Below are positions 1-8,300 of a stretch of DNA of 15,480 nucleotides, piece after piece. Below the pieces are notes generated by a model, which searched no databases, was not told the origin of the DNA, and saw only the letters and a list, made by a program, of their open reading frames with translations. This stretch comes from Bacteroidota bacterium (GTDB lineage Bacteria > Bacteroidota > Bacteroidia > Chitinophagales > Chitinophagaceae), in assembly GCA_023411775.1 (NCBI GenBank), contig JAEYOL010000023.1:1-15480 (forward strand). The letters are read 5' to 3'. A program made the translations under genes and the position numbers. The stretch's first letter is position 1. Each line of letters starts with the position of its first letter.

Positions 1-127
1 GCATTTGAGTGTTAGCCAATCTGCGCTCGAACAGCGCCGGCTCCCTTACGCTGCGCTTTAAGACGGCTTACTCCGTAATTTTCTTAACGCCATTTTTCTG
101 AGGCCAGGTTTTCCCCGGACAACAATG

Positions 128-162
128 ATCCACCATCCAGCATCCACTATCCAGCATCGACT
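128..162. repeat. Heptanucleotide tandem repeat (5 units)
   Basis: Five adjacent 7-bp units with consensus ATCCASY lie here: ATCCACC, ATCCAGC, ATCCACT, ATCCAGC and ATCGACT. The 10-mer ATCCAGCATC occurs exactly twice, 14 bp apart. The array sits between the 3' end of recN and the left edge of the window. The rest of 1-173 holds no credible gene: there are only short open frames, plus a small hairpin at 23-37 (GCGCT / AGCGC, 5-nt loop) and another at 63-76 (ACGG / CCGT). The function of the repeat is unknown; a slipped-strand minisatellite or part of a dispersed intergenic repeat are both possible. Confidence 0.75.
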
Positions 163-173
163 CCCGACTAAAA

Positions 174-1853
174 CTACTGGCTAACCATCTCTCTCGCATT
201 CTCCATCGCCGCCGCTGTCGGCTTCTCCCCTCCCAGCATTCTGGCAATAGCAGTTATTCGCTCTTCGGTTTCCAGGAGGCGAATATTGGTTTTTACATGG
301 TCTTTTACTACTTCTTTATAAACAAAAAAATGTGCATCGGCCTTACCTGCAATTTGCGGCTGGTGTGTAATGCAGATCACTTGTCGCCTTGTTGCCAGTT
401 CGCGTAGAATAATTCCCACCTGCCGCGCCGCTTCACCGGATATTCCCGTATCAATTTCATCAAAGATCATGGTTGGAAGGTTTATGGATTGCGCTACCAA
501 TGATTTTATACAAAGCATCAGTCGGCTCAGTTCGCCGCCACTGGCAACTTTTCGTACCGGTTGAAACAATCCACTTTTGCCTGTTTCCCCGACAGGGAGA
601 TTTGCGTTAAATAAAAATTCTACACGATCTATTCCATACGCGTTGAGTTCGGGTTGCCGGGTGATCTCCACTTTCATACGTGCATTCGGCATACCCACCC
701 GCACCAGCAGCTTATTTACTTTTTCTTCAAAGGGCTTTACCTGTTTTTGCCTGGCTTTGGAAATGGTTTCCGCAATCTTCATGGCCTGACCCTGCAACTG
801 CCCCGCCTGCTTTTCCCTCGCGCCGATCAGTTCATCTATATTGAGTACAGCCTGTAGCTTTTCTTCCAGCTGCTTTTGTATCACCAATAATTCCGAGGTG
901 GATTGTACACCGTGTTTCTTCAATAAACGGTAACCCATGGAGAGACGTTCATTGAGTGCTTCAATTTTTTCGGGGTCATATTGCACCCTATCATTGATCA
1001 TTCCGATCTCATCAGCTATATCCTGTAGTTCTATTTGCGTTGATTGTAGGCGATGTAGTAAAGGTGCCAGGTCGGCATGGAAAGATTGATATTGATGAAG
1101 CTGGTTGTAGAGGCTTTTCACCTGTTGCACGATCGGGTTTTCATTCTCACCCAATTCGAAATAGGCTTTGTTCAAAACCGATTTAATGCCTTCCGCATTA
1201 TTCAGCAGTCTAAGGTCGTTGTCTATTTCTTCCAATTCATTTTCTTTAAAGCCGGCTTCTTCAAGTTCGTTATACTGAAACTGGTTATAATCCGACTCTT
1301 TGTCGAACTGTAATTTTTGTTCGCGAAGTGTGTCACATTCCCTGCTGACAGCCTGCCATTGGTTAAAAATTGACGCATACTCCTGGAGCATGTCCGCATT
1401 GCCGGCCAGCGCGTCCATTACTTCTCTCTGGAAATCGCTATCACCCAGCTCAAGGGTATCAAACTGCTGGTGCAGGTCGACCAACAAACTACTCAGCTCC
1501 TGTAGTTGTGAAAGGTTAACGGGTGTGTCATTTATAAATGCCCTGGATTTACCGCTGGTATTGATCTCCCTTCTCACAACCACCTCTTCACCCGCATCCA
1601 GTTCATTATCTTTAAGAAATGCCCTGACACCTTTTTTATTTTCAGCCAGGAAGCTGCCTTCCACAATGCATTTCTTTTCCTTGTTGACCAGCACGGAGCT
1701 ATCCGCCCTTTCCCCCAGTATCAGACCCAGGGCACCAACAATGATTGATTTACCCGCACCAGTTTCGCCAGTGATGGCATTTAATTTTTCGGAAAAATCA
1801 ATCTCGAGTTTATCAATGATCGCGTAATTATGTATCGTGAGTTTTTGTAACAT
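174..1853 (-). CDS. recN: DNA repair ATPase RecN
   Basis: RecN is an SMC-like ATPase of double-strand-break repair by homologous recombination; it acts on DNA in the cytoplasm. The 559-residue length matches the family. Visible features are an N-terminal 'LTIHNYAIID' strand typical of RecN, a Walker A motif GETGAGKS at residues 29-36, and long central coiled coils from about 155 to 380. The ABC signature SGGELSR is at about 438-444, Walker B plus D-loop (IFDEIDTGISG) at about 463-473, and the switch His (ITHQPQ) at about 497. The head halves at each end and the coiled middle are complete, with no frameshift. The start ATG (complement 1851-1853) is the only one that leaves the N-terminal strand before Walker A intact. 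It lies downstream of the zinc-ribbon gene but is separated from it by a terminator, so it is probably transcribed on its own from the promoter-like element at 1892-1920. No SOS-type operator was recognised. Confidence 0.96.
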   Translation of the reverse strand: MLQKLTIHNYAIIDKLEIDFSEKLNAITGETGAGKSIIVGALGLILGERADSSVLVNKEKKCIVEGSFLAENKKGVRAFLKDNELDAGEEVVVRREINTSGKSRAFINDTPVNLSQLQELSSLLVDLHQQFDTLELGDSDFQREVMDALAGNADMLQEYASIFNQWQAVSRECDTLREQKLQFDKESDYNQFQYNELEEAGFKENELEEIDNDLRLLNNAEGIKSVLNKAYFELGENENPIVQQVKSLYNQLHQYQSFHADLAPLLHRLQSTQIELQDIADEIGMINDRVQYDPEKIEALNERLSMGYRLLKKHGVQSTSELLVIQKQLEEKLQAVLNIDELIGAREKQAGQLQGQAMKIAETISKARQKQVKPFEEKVNKLLVRVGMPNARMKVEITRQPELNAYGIDRVEFLFNANLPVGETGKSGLFQPVRKVASGGELSRLMLCIKSLVAQSINLPTMIFDEIDTGISGEAARQVGIILRELATRRQVICITHQPQIAGKADAHFFVYKEVVKDHVKTNIRLLETEERITAIARMLGGEKPTAAAMENAREMVSQ

Positions 1854-1891
1854 TGGAAGATGAATAAACTGTTTTACTCCTGTTATGATAG

Positions 1892-1920
1892 CAAATTAAG
1901 TAACAGGCGCCATACGCCAA
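1892..1920 (-). promoter_or_regulatory. Candidate Bacteroidota-type promoter for recN
   Basis: On the minus strand a TTG (1920-1918) is followed after 18 nt by TTAATTTG (1899-1892), a 7/8 match to the TAnnTTTG -7 element. The known Bacteroidota arrangement is TTG-N17-23-TAnnTTTG. A start a few bases downstream would give a leader of about 30 nt before the recN ATG. The -33 TTG directly abuts the T-run of the upstream gene's terminator. This is a motif match only. Confidence 0.45.
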
Positions 1921-1921
1921 T

Positions 1922-1951
1922 AAAAAACCCCGCCAGCTTACGCAGACGGGG
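1922..1951 (-). terminator. Rho-independent terminator after the zinc-ribbon gene
   Basis: Read on the minus strand, a GC-rich stem closed by CCCCG / CGGGG (1951-1947 with 1932-1928) has inner C-G and G-C pairs, a short loop and two mismatches, and is followed at once by six T residues (1927-1922). It begins about 20 bp after the stop codon of the zinc-ribbon gene and separates that transcript from recN. There is no matching T-run on the plus strand, so it acts in one direction. Confidence 0.85.
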
Positions 1952-1973
1952 AAAATAAAAAAAGAAAATACTA

Positions 1974-2729
1974 TTATTTCACTTCAACGTTGTTGCTAAG
2001 TTCTTCATCAACCAGTATCCTGCCGCAGTTTTCGCAGACCATCACTTTTTTGTGTTGTTTGATCTCGCTTTGCTTTTGGGGAGGAATAGAATAAAAACAT
2101 CCGCCACAGGCATCCCTTTCCACGGGCACTACAGCCAGACCATTACGGTAGCTTTTGCGGATCTTATCGTAACTGGTCAGCAGCCGGGCGTCTACCTGTT
2201 CCCTGGCCTCACCGGCCAATTTACTAAAGTGCTTCTCTTCCTTTTCGTTTGCAGCGATGATTTTTTCGAGCTCGCTTTTTTTGTTGGCCAGCGTTGCTTC
2301 CTTGCTGGCAATATTTTTCTTTGCTTTCTCCAGCAAAACAGCTTTCTCAGCAATCTCCTCTGTAGCGTCCTTAATATGCTTTTCAGCCAGTTTGATCTCC
2401 AGCTGTTGCATTTCAATTTCTTTATTGATCGCTTCGAATTCGCGGTTATTCTTTACGTTGTCGCTTTGCTTTTCGTACTTCTTGATCAGCGCCTCTGATT
2501 CCTTGATCGCGTCCTTTCTTTGCTGGATAAATTCAGTGACACCATTAATCTCTTCTTCGATGCGGGTCTGGCGTGCATGCAGTCCCTGGATTTCATCCTC
2601 CAGGTCAGCTACTTCCATGGGAAGTTCACCTTTCAGTATACGGATCTCATCCATCTTGCTTTCTATTTTCTGAAGGGTAACAAGAGAATTGAGTTTTTCT
2701 TCGACTGAGAATTCTTTAACGTGTGCCAT
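1974..2729 (-). CDS. Coiled-coil C4-type zinc ribbon protein (CdsZ/CT398 family)
   Basis: A 251-residue cytoplasmic protein. Residues about 10-175 are a charged, heptad-rich antiparallel coiled coil with the family hallmark VKNNREFEAI at about 92-101. The C-terminus is a four-cysteine zinc ribbon with CGGC (C208, C211) and CENCG (C232, C235). The N-terminal 'VEEKLNSLVTLQKIESKMDEI' region is typical of the DUF164/zf-RING_7 group of Bacteroidota. Chlamydial CT398 (CdsZ) binds type III secretion and RpoN partners; in other phyla the role is unresolved, and nothing here settles it. Its start lies 23 bp downstream of the Nif3-family stop codon, so the two genes form a likely operon, a pairing that is common in Bacteroidota. 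An intrinsic terminator follows. The sequence is intact and all four zinc ligands are present. Confidence 0.9.
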   Translation of the reverse strand: MAHVKEFSVEEKLNSLVTLQKIESKMDEIRILKGELPMEVADLEDEIQGLHARQTRIEEEINGVTEFIQQRKDAIKESEALIKKYEKQSDNVKNNREFEAINKEIEMQQLEIKLAEKHIKDATEEIAEKAVLLEKAKKNIASKEATLANKKSELEKIIAANEKEEKHFSKLAGEAREQVDARLLTSYDKIRKSYRNGLAVVPVERDACGGCFYSIPPQKQSEIKQHKKVMVCENCGRILVDEELSNNVEVK

Positions 2730-2752
2730 TGTTTTGTTTGAAGTTTAAAGGC

Positions 2753-3847
2753 TCAGGAATAATACACGGGATTGGTCACTACTCCTGTTTTAAGGACGGC
2801 AAAGTTAGGGAATTTTTCCACCAAAATTTCCTGTAGCAGGTCTATGGTGAATTGTTCGCTTTCATAATGCCCGATATCGGCGACTACCAAACGGCCATTG
2901 GCGTCAAAAAATTCATGGTACTTAATATCGGCACTGACATAGAAATCGGCACCGACGCCTAAAGCATTGTTAATCAAAAAACTACCAGCTCCGCCGCAAA
3001 GGGCTACCCTTTTTACCTGCTTTTGCCGCAGGCGGGTATGACGGACCAGTTTTAAATTAAATACTGATTTCAGGTGCTCAAGAAAGGCCAGCTCATCCAT
3101 AGGCGCCGGAAGTTCACCCACCACACCTGAGCCGATCCCGGCATAACTATTAGCCAGGGGAATAATATCAAAAGCAACTTCCTCATATGGATGGGCCGCC
3201 TTCACCGCTCTGGTTATATCATGCTCTAGGTACCCGGGAAATATTACTTCTATTTTTAATTCCTTCTCCTGGTGTTGCTTCCCGATCTCACCGGCAAAAG
3301 GCTGGCTGCCTTCGCTGGCTTTAAAGGTGCCGGTACCCACTGTATTGAAACTGCATTCGCTATAGTTCCCGATATGGCCACCACCCGCCTGGAATATGGC
3401 ATCCCGGACCCCGTCTGCCTGGTCAGTTGGTACAAAAACAATAAATTTTTTCAGCATCTGCCGCTTTGGCGCCAGCACCTGCAGGTTCCGGAGGCCTAGC
3501 AGCGAGGCCATTTTTCCGCTTACACCAGCAATGACGTTATCGAGGTTTGTATGAATGGCATAAATCGCGATATCATTTTTAATGGCCATGATAATAGCCT
3601 GCTCCACGTAATTTTTACCATTGATCTTTTTCAAACCCCCAAAGATTATGGGGTGGTGAGCGATCACCAGGTTGGCTTTTTTGGTAATGGCTTCTTCAAT
3701 GACCTCCATGGTAGAATCCAGGCAACAAATGATGCCGGTACATTCGCGGCTGGCATCACCCGTGATCAGCCCGGCATTATCGTACTGTTCCTGCAGGGAG
3801 GGGTGAGCTTTTGATTCAAGAAACGATACTATTGTTCCGATTTGCAT
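2753..3847 (-). CDS. Nif3-like dinuclear metal center protein (YqfO type)
   Basis: A 364-residue member of the Nif3/DUF34 (GTP cyclohydrolase I type 2-like) family, which forms toroidal hexamers with a two-metal site. Residues that fit the known ligands are visible: AHHP (H64, H65), HTNLD (D103) and GHYESE (H327, E331). The middle, about residues 130-245, is the CutA-like insertion that separates long YqfO-type members from the roughly 250-residue YbgI type, consistent with this length. The biochemical role of the family is not settled, so no reaction is assigned. The start ATG (complement 3845-3847) gives the expected N-terminus 'MQIGTIVSFLE'. It is the first gene of a two-gene unit with the downstream zinc-ribbon gene. 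Upstream is about 166 bp shared with the divergent DinB-like gene, in which I find no convincing promoter on either strand. Confidence 0.93.
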   Translation of the reverse strand: MQIGTIVSFLESKAHPSLQEQYDNAGLITGDASRECTGIICCLDSTMEVIEEAITKKANLVIAHHPIIFGGLKKINGKNYVEQAIIMAIKNDIAIYAIHTNLDNVIAGVSGKMASLLGLRNLQVLAPKRQMLKKFIVFVPTDQADGVRDAIFQAGGGHIGNYSECSFNTVGTGTFKASEGSQPFAGEIGKQHQEKELKIEVIFPGYLEHDITRAVKAAHPYEEVAFDIIPLANSYAGIGSGVVGELPAPMDELAFLEHLKSVFNLKLVRHTRLRQKQVKRVALCGGAGSFLINNALGVGADFYVSADIKYHEFFDANGRLVVADIGHYESEQFTIDLLQEILVEKFPNFAVLKTGVVTNPVYYS

Positions 3848-4013
3848 GATAAAAGTTTTTACCTGGCAGGCAAGTTAACAATAAGATCGACCGGTTTTTT
3901 ACCAGCGGCTGAAATCTACACGACGTTTAAAAATCGATTAACTTTAAATATCGTTTCTTTGTTCTTTGGGAACGCGACCAAAGCCACCAATTGATCACTA
4001 AATTTTGATCGTC

Positions 4014-4634
4014 ATGCTTAAAAGAACCAAAGGCCGTATTCTCCTTACATTATTAGTAGTTACCGGATTTGCCGGCACAGTCAGCAATACTGCTCCCACA
4101 AAGGAAGAGAGAAAGGCCGCGGTTGATTACCTGAAAAACTCCAAGCAAAACCTCAAAAAGGATTTAAAGGGACTAAACCGGTCGCAACTTGATTATAAAA
4201 ACTCCGGCGGCTCCTGGAGCGTTCGGGAATGCTATTACCATATCGTTTTATCGGAAATAGAATCCTGGAAAATACTGGAAAAGGCCATGAAAGAACCTTC
4301 CAGGCCGGAGCAAAGAGCCGGGCTGAGTTTTAGCGATGAAGAATTACTGGCCAGGCTGGCCGACCGGTCCAATAAAATGGAAAGCCCCGCACACCTTAAC
4401 CCGGTAAAAGCCCCCTGGAAAAGTATGGAGGAAGCCCAGGCAGCTTTTAAACAGGCGCGGACCGAGTCGCTGAAGTATATGAAAACCACCACCGCCGATC
4501 TTCGTAATCATTTTGTAACGCTGCCTTTAGGTAGGCTCGACTGTTACCAGTTCATCCTGTATATTTCAGCCCATAGTGCGCGTCATCATGAACAAATCTC
4601 CGGGATCATCAACGATCCGGGTTTTCCTAACTAG
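4014..4634 (+). CDS. Exported DinB-family (DinB_2) protein
   Basis: A 206-residue protein with a DinB/YfiT-like four-helix-bundle signature. The helix-2 motif GSWSVRECYYHIVLSE carries H76, and the C-terminal helix has HSARHHEQI with H187 and H191, matching the H...H-x3-H metal-binding triad of the fold. Unlike most DinB relatives, which are cytoplasmic, this one begins with a basic n-region, a hydrophobic stretch (about residues 9-21) and a plausible cleavage region around residues 20-27, so it is probably periplasmic or membrane-anchored. I choose ATG 4014; an in-frame TTG nine bases upstream is possible but unneeded. Family members include thiol-dependent transferases and hydrolases, but no substrate can be read from the sequence. 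It has an upstream region shared with the divergent Nif3-like gene. Confidence 0.85.
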   Translation: MLKRTKGRILLTLLVVTGFAGTVSNTAPTKEERKAAVDYLKNSKQNLKKDLKGLNRSQLDYKNSGGSWSVRECYYHIVLSEIESWKILEKAMKEPSRPEQRAGLSFSDEELLARLADRSNKMESPAHLNPVKAPWKSMEEAQAAFKQARTESLKYMKTTTADLRNHFVTLPLGRLDCYQFILYISAHSARHHEQISGIINDPGFPN

Positions 4635-4697
4635 TCCAATTCTTTGCACTTCAAGGATTTAAAACTATCCTCTAACCCAAAATCGGGTAAACTACTA

Positions 4698-4728
4698 TTG
4701 CAAGTATAAAAACTTAGACTTATTTTGG
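4698..4728 (+). promoter_or_regulatory. Candidate promoter for the lipoprotein gene
   Basis: TTG (4698-4700), a 20-nt spacer and TATTTTGG (4721-4728) approximate the Bacteroidota TTG-N17-23-TAnnTTTG promoter; the overlapping 8-mer TTATTTTG is one mismatch away at 19-nt spacing. A start about 7 nt further on would leave only about a 10-nt leader before ATG 4745. The call rests on motif similarity alone. Confidence 0.4.
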
Positions 4729-4744
4729 CAGCTCAACACTGCCT

Positions 4745-5155
4745 ATGAGAAAGTTTGTACCAGTCATTTTCCTGGTTTTTCTCTGTTGTGGTTGTAAAAA
4801 AACCATCGAAAAACTCAAGGAAAACGCAGTTATCTCTGCGATGACCGACGGTCAGTGGAAAATAACGTTTTTTGATAAGAATGGATCTGTGATCACGACT
4901 GAATTTAGTGGATATAAGTTTCAATACCATAAAAATTATACGGTTGACGCTATTAAAGATGGAGTAGTGGAAAAATCAGGGACCTGGAACGGAGATCCCA
5001 ATACTATGACCATAACTGCAAACTTTACAGGCGCCATCCATCCCCTGGATCTTATAAACGGAAGCTGGCATATCGATAAGAATAGCTGGACTTTCGTAGA
5101 GGCCTCCCAGACTGGCGGCGTCGATAAGAAAAAATTAAGGCTGGACAAGCTTTAA
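4745..5155 (+). CDS. Small lipocalin-like lipoprotein
   Basis: A 136-residue protein with a short lipoprotein signal peptide. It has a basic start, a hydrophobic core and a run of cysteines ending CCGCKK, so lipidation is most likely at C17 after Gly16, giving a mature start typical of Bacteroidota lipoproteins. The rest alternates beta strands with turns: 'DGQWKITFFDKNG' (about 35-47), 'FSGYKFQYHKNYTVDA' (about 54-69), 'SGTWNGDPNTMTITANF' (about 78-94) and 'SWTFVEAS' (about 114-121). This resembles the lipocalin-like domain families often attached to lipid anchors in this phylum. No active-site residues are visible and the ligand is unknown. It is followed by a 173-bp gap before the giant PKD gene, without a clear terminator, so cotranscription is possible but unproven. 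Confidence 0.75.
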   Translation: MRKFVPVIFLVFLCCGCKKTIEKLKENAVISAMTDGQWKITFFDKNGSVITTEFSGYKFQYHKNYTVDAIKDGVVEKSGTWNGDPNTMTITANFTGAIHPLDLINGSWHIDKNSWTFVEASQTGGVDKKKLRLDKL

Positions 5156-5328
5156 GTAAAACGACGGCCCCCGCGGCAGCCTCCCGCTAATTTCCATCTC
5201 CTTTGACAGATCCAACAAAAAATTGTTGATGAAATTCATTTTCTGTTGATTGTGCATTCTTTTTGCTTGGAAAAAGATAATTTTTGCAGGCAAAGGCCGT
5301 TTTAAAGAATAGCTAAAAACTAAACGTA

Positions 5329-8300
5329 CTGAAAACGAGAATTTATAAACACGCCGGCAAGTCGTTTCTTGTCTTCCTGTTTGCAATATTTGGGGCTACT
5401 TCTGTTTTTGGACAGGCCCCCAACGCGAATTTTAGCGCCAATACCCGCTCAGGTTGTGTGCCGCTCACAGTAAGGTTTTCCGACATTTCCACTGGTAATC
5501 CCACAGATTGGAATTGGGAGTTCAGCAATGGTACTTTATCAACTTCAAAGGACCCAACGGTGACTTTTAGCACACCAGGTGTTTACTCGGTGAAGCTGGT
5601 AGTAAGAAATGCAGATGGTATTGATCAGATAGAAAGAATTGATTATATCACGGTATATCCCTCCCCTGTCGCCAACTTTAGCGCCGACATCACCCTGGGT
5701 TGCGTACCGGTTAAAGTAAACTTTGAAGATCGCTCTACGTCTTCGGAAGGAACTATCACCGGTTGGGAATGGGATTTTGGTGATGGCGGTACATCCACCC
5801 AGCAAAATCCATCACACACCTATACCAATACCGGATTTTATACTGTGACCCTGGTAGTAACCAGCAGCAATGGTTGTAAAAGAACTATCTCCCGCAGCCG
5901 GTTTGTCCGGGTGGTTGATGGAGTGTCCACTGATTTCAGCTTTACACTCGGTCGAACCTGTACCGCGCCTGTTACTGTTAACTTTAGAAACCAGTCTTCG
6001 GGACCCGGTAATATCAGTTATAGCTGGACATTTGGAAACGGTCAAACATCAACCGATCGAAATCCAACAGTTACCTATAATGCAGCAAATACTTACAATG
6101 TAAGACTGAACGCGCAAAGTGATTTTGGTTGTAGCGGCACCATTACCAAACAGGTTACCATTACCGAAACACAAACAGATTTTACCGGTCCTGATTACGC
6201 CTGTATCGGTCAGCCAACTAATTTTTTAAACGCATCCTCAAAGGCACCTGACGCTTCCTTCTGGAATTTTGATGACGGTACCACTTCCGCGCAAACCAAC
6301 CCGGTTAAAACATTCCTGACGGCAGGAACCTACAATGTGAAAATGATCAATTTCTTTTCAAATTGTACCGACTCCGTTACAAAAACTGTGGTAGTGCAGG
6401 ATAAACCAGCGGTAGATTTCAGCGTAGATGATAGTACCTCCTGTTCAGCACCCTTTAATGTGCAGTTTACAGACCTTACACCAGGCGGCGCAACCTGGCT
6501 ATGGGATTTTGGCGACGGTACAACTTCAACCCTGCAGAATCCGCAACATCAGTATACAGATACCGGCCAACATACCGTGACTCTGACTGTAACAACAGCG
6601 TCTGGATGCCAGAGCACGATCACAAAACCCGCTTTAATAAAAATACAGGAAACAACGGTAGAACTGACGGCTGCCCGTGGTGGTTGCGTACCGTTCTCCT
6701 TCATACCACAGGCAACTATAAATACCCTGGATTCCATTGCTTCTTATCTCTGGGATTTTGGTGACGGAACCACTTCTACTCAGAAGGATCCACCGCCACA
6801 TCTTTATAATTCCACCGGAAAATATGATCTATCGTTAACGGTGACAACAGTTAGTGGCTGCGTAGTTACAGTATCGATACCGGAAGGCATTCTGGTGGGA
6901 ACGCCTCCTACTGTAAGTTTCACCGCGACACCTATGGACCAGTGCGCCAGTGAAACGTTCAGGTTCACCGGAGAAGCTATCACCACGCCAGGCGCCGACG
7001 TAACCTGGCACTGGGATTTTGGTGACGGAACGTCGACCCAGCAAAATCCCACGCACAAATTCACGATAATTGGAAATATCGATGTCACACTAACGGTTTC
7101 AAACAATGGATGTATTAACAGCTTTACACAAACTATACATGTTAAACCCCCGGTTGCTGAATTTATCCCAACTATAAATTGTACTAACCGGTCAGTAACG
7201 TTTAGAAATACAAGTAAAGTTGACAATTCACTTACGCCGCTTACTTATTTGTGGAAAATGGGTGATCCTGCCAATACCGAATTCACAACATTTGAACCCG
7301 GTGCTCCCTTTAGCTATCCGGCGCCTGGCACATATAAAGTGAAACTGATCGTGGTCAACGGGGATTGCACTGATTCTATCTCCAGGGAAGTGTTGATCGT
7401 ACCACCCCAGGCAGCTGATTTTACGATTGATAAAAACCCGGTTTGTAAAGGCGATTCATTTCAACTGGAGGCCATCGGTAGTGATCCGAATGTTATAAAA
7501 AGTTATACCTGGACCGTTGGCGGAACTGTCTTACCAGCCAGCACCAGGAGCGTGTCGCATACCATTGCCAATACCGGCACTTATGATGTGCAGCTTAGGA
7601 TACTTGACCTTAATAATTGTACGGATACCAAAAACGTGACAGACTATATCAGCATAACCGGACCCGCGGCACGGTTTGAAGCTGCCACTGCGGGAGGCTG
7701 TCAAAATAAAGCCGTTACTTTCAATGACCTGTCGACTCCGAACACCGCCAATATTGTAAGCTGGGAATGGAATTTTGGTGATGGCAACAAAGAGACATTC
7801 ACGGCACCGCCGTTTACACACACTTATGCAAAATCGGGGCGCTTTAACGTATCCCTGAAAATAACAGATGCGGCGGGTTGTACTGATAACTTTAGTCTAC
7901 CAACAGACCTGTTAGTTACCAATCCCATCGTTGGTTTCCGTGCCGACACCTTCTACTGTCCGGGTGCACCGCTCCCATTTGTTGATACCTCTTCAGGTGC
8001 AGGGCTTTCCTATTTCTGGCAATTCGGAGATGGTGGTACTTCTACGGAGCAACATCCTGACCATAGTTACCCGATGGGTGATTCGACTTATACAGTCAAA
8101 TTAAAGATCCGCGATATTTCCGGTTGTGAAGATTCTGTGACCAAGGTGGATTATATCAAGATCAGGAGTCCAAAAGCAGCTTTTGCCATTCATGACACTA
8201 CTACGATTTGTCCGCCACTCAGAACAGGCTTTACCTTCCAGGGCGCCGATTACCAGTCGTTTTATTGGGAATTTGGTGATGGCGGCGGGACAACGCTACA

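Noticed and set aside
68..157. 29-residue open frame on the minus strand in the left edge region
   Set aside because: It is built partly on the heptad repeat, has no recognisable motif and no start context; too weak to call.
1300..1827. 175-residue plus-strand open frame inside recN
   Set aside because: Antisense shadow of recN: rich in Ser/Leu, with no domain features, while the recN reading is complete.
5213..5228. CAACAA-N4-TTGTTG as a terminator for the lipoprotein gene
   Set aside because: The 6-bp stem is AT-rich and no T-run follows; it is too weak for an intrinsic terminator.
5250..5286. Promoter for the PKD gene using TAATTTTTG at 5278-5286
   Set aside because: The -7 match is imperfect and no TTG lies 17-23 nt upstream (nearest gaps are 12 and 25 nt), so no promoter is called in 5156-5328.
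6804..7226. 140-residue minus-strand open frame inside the PKD gene
   Set aside because: Antisense of repetitive PKD coding sequence; its Val/Thr-rich content mirrors the repeats.
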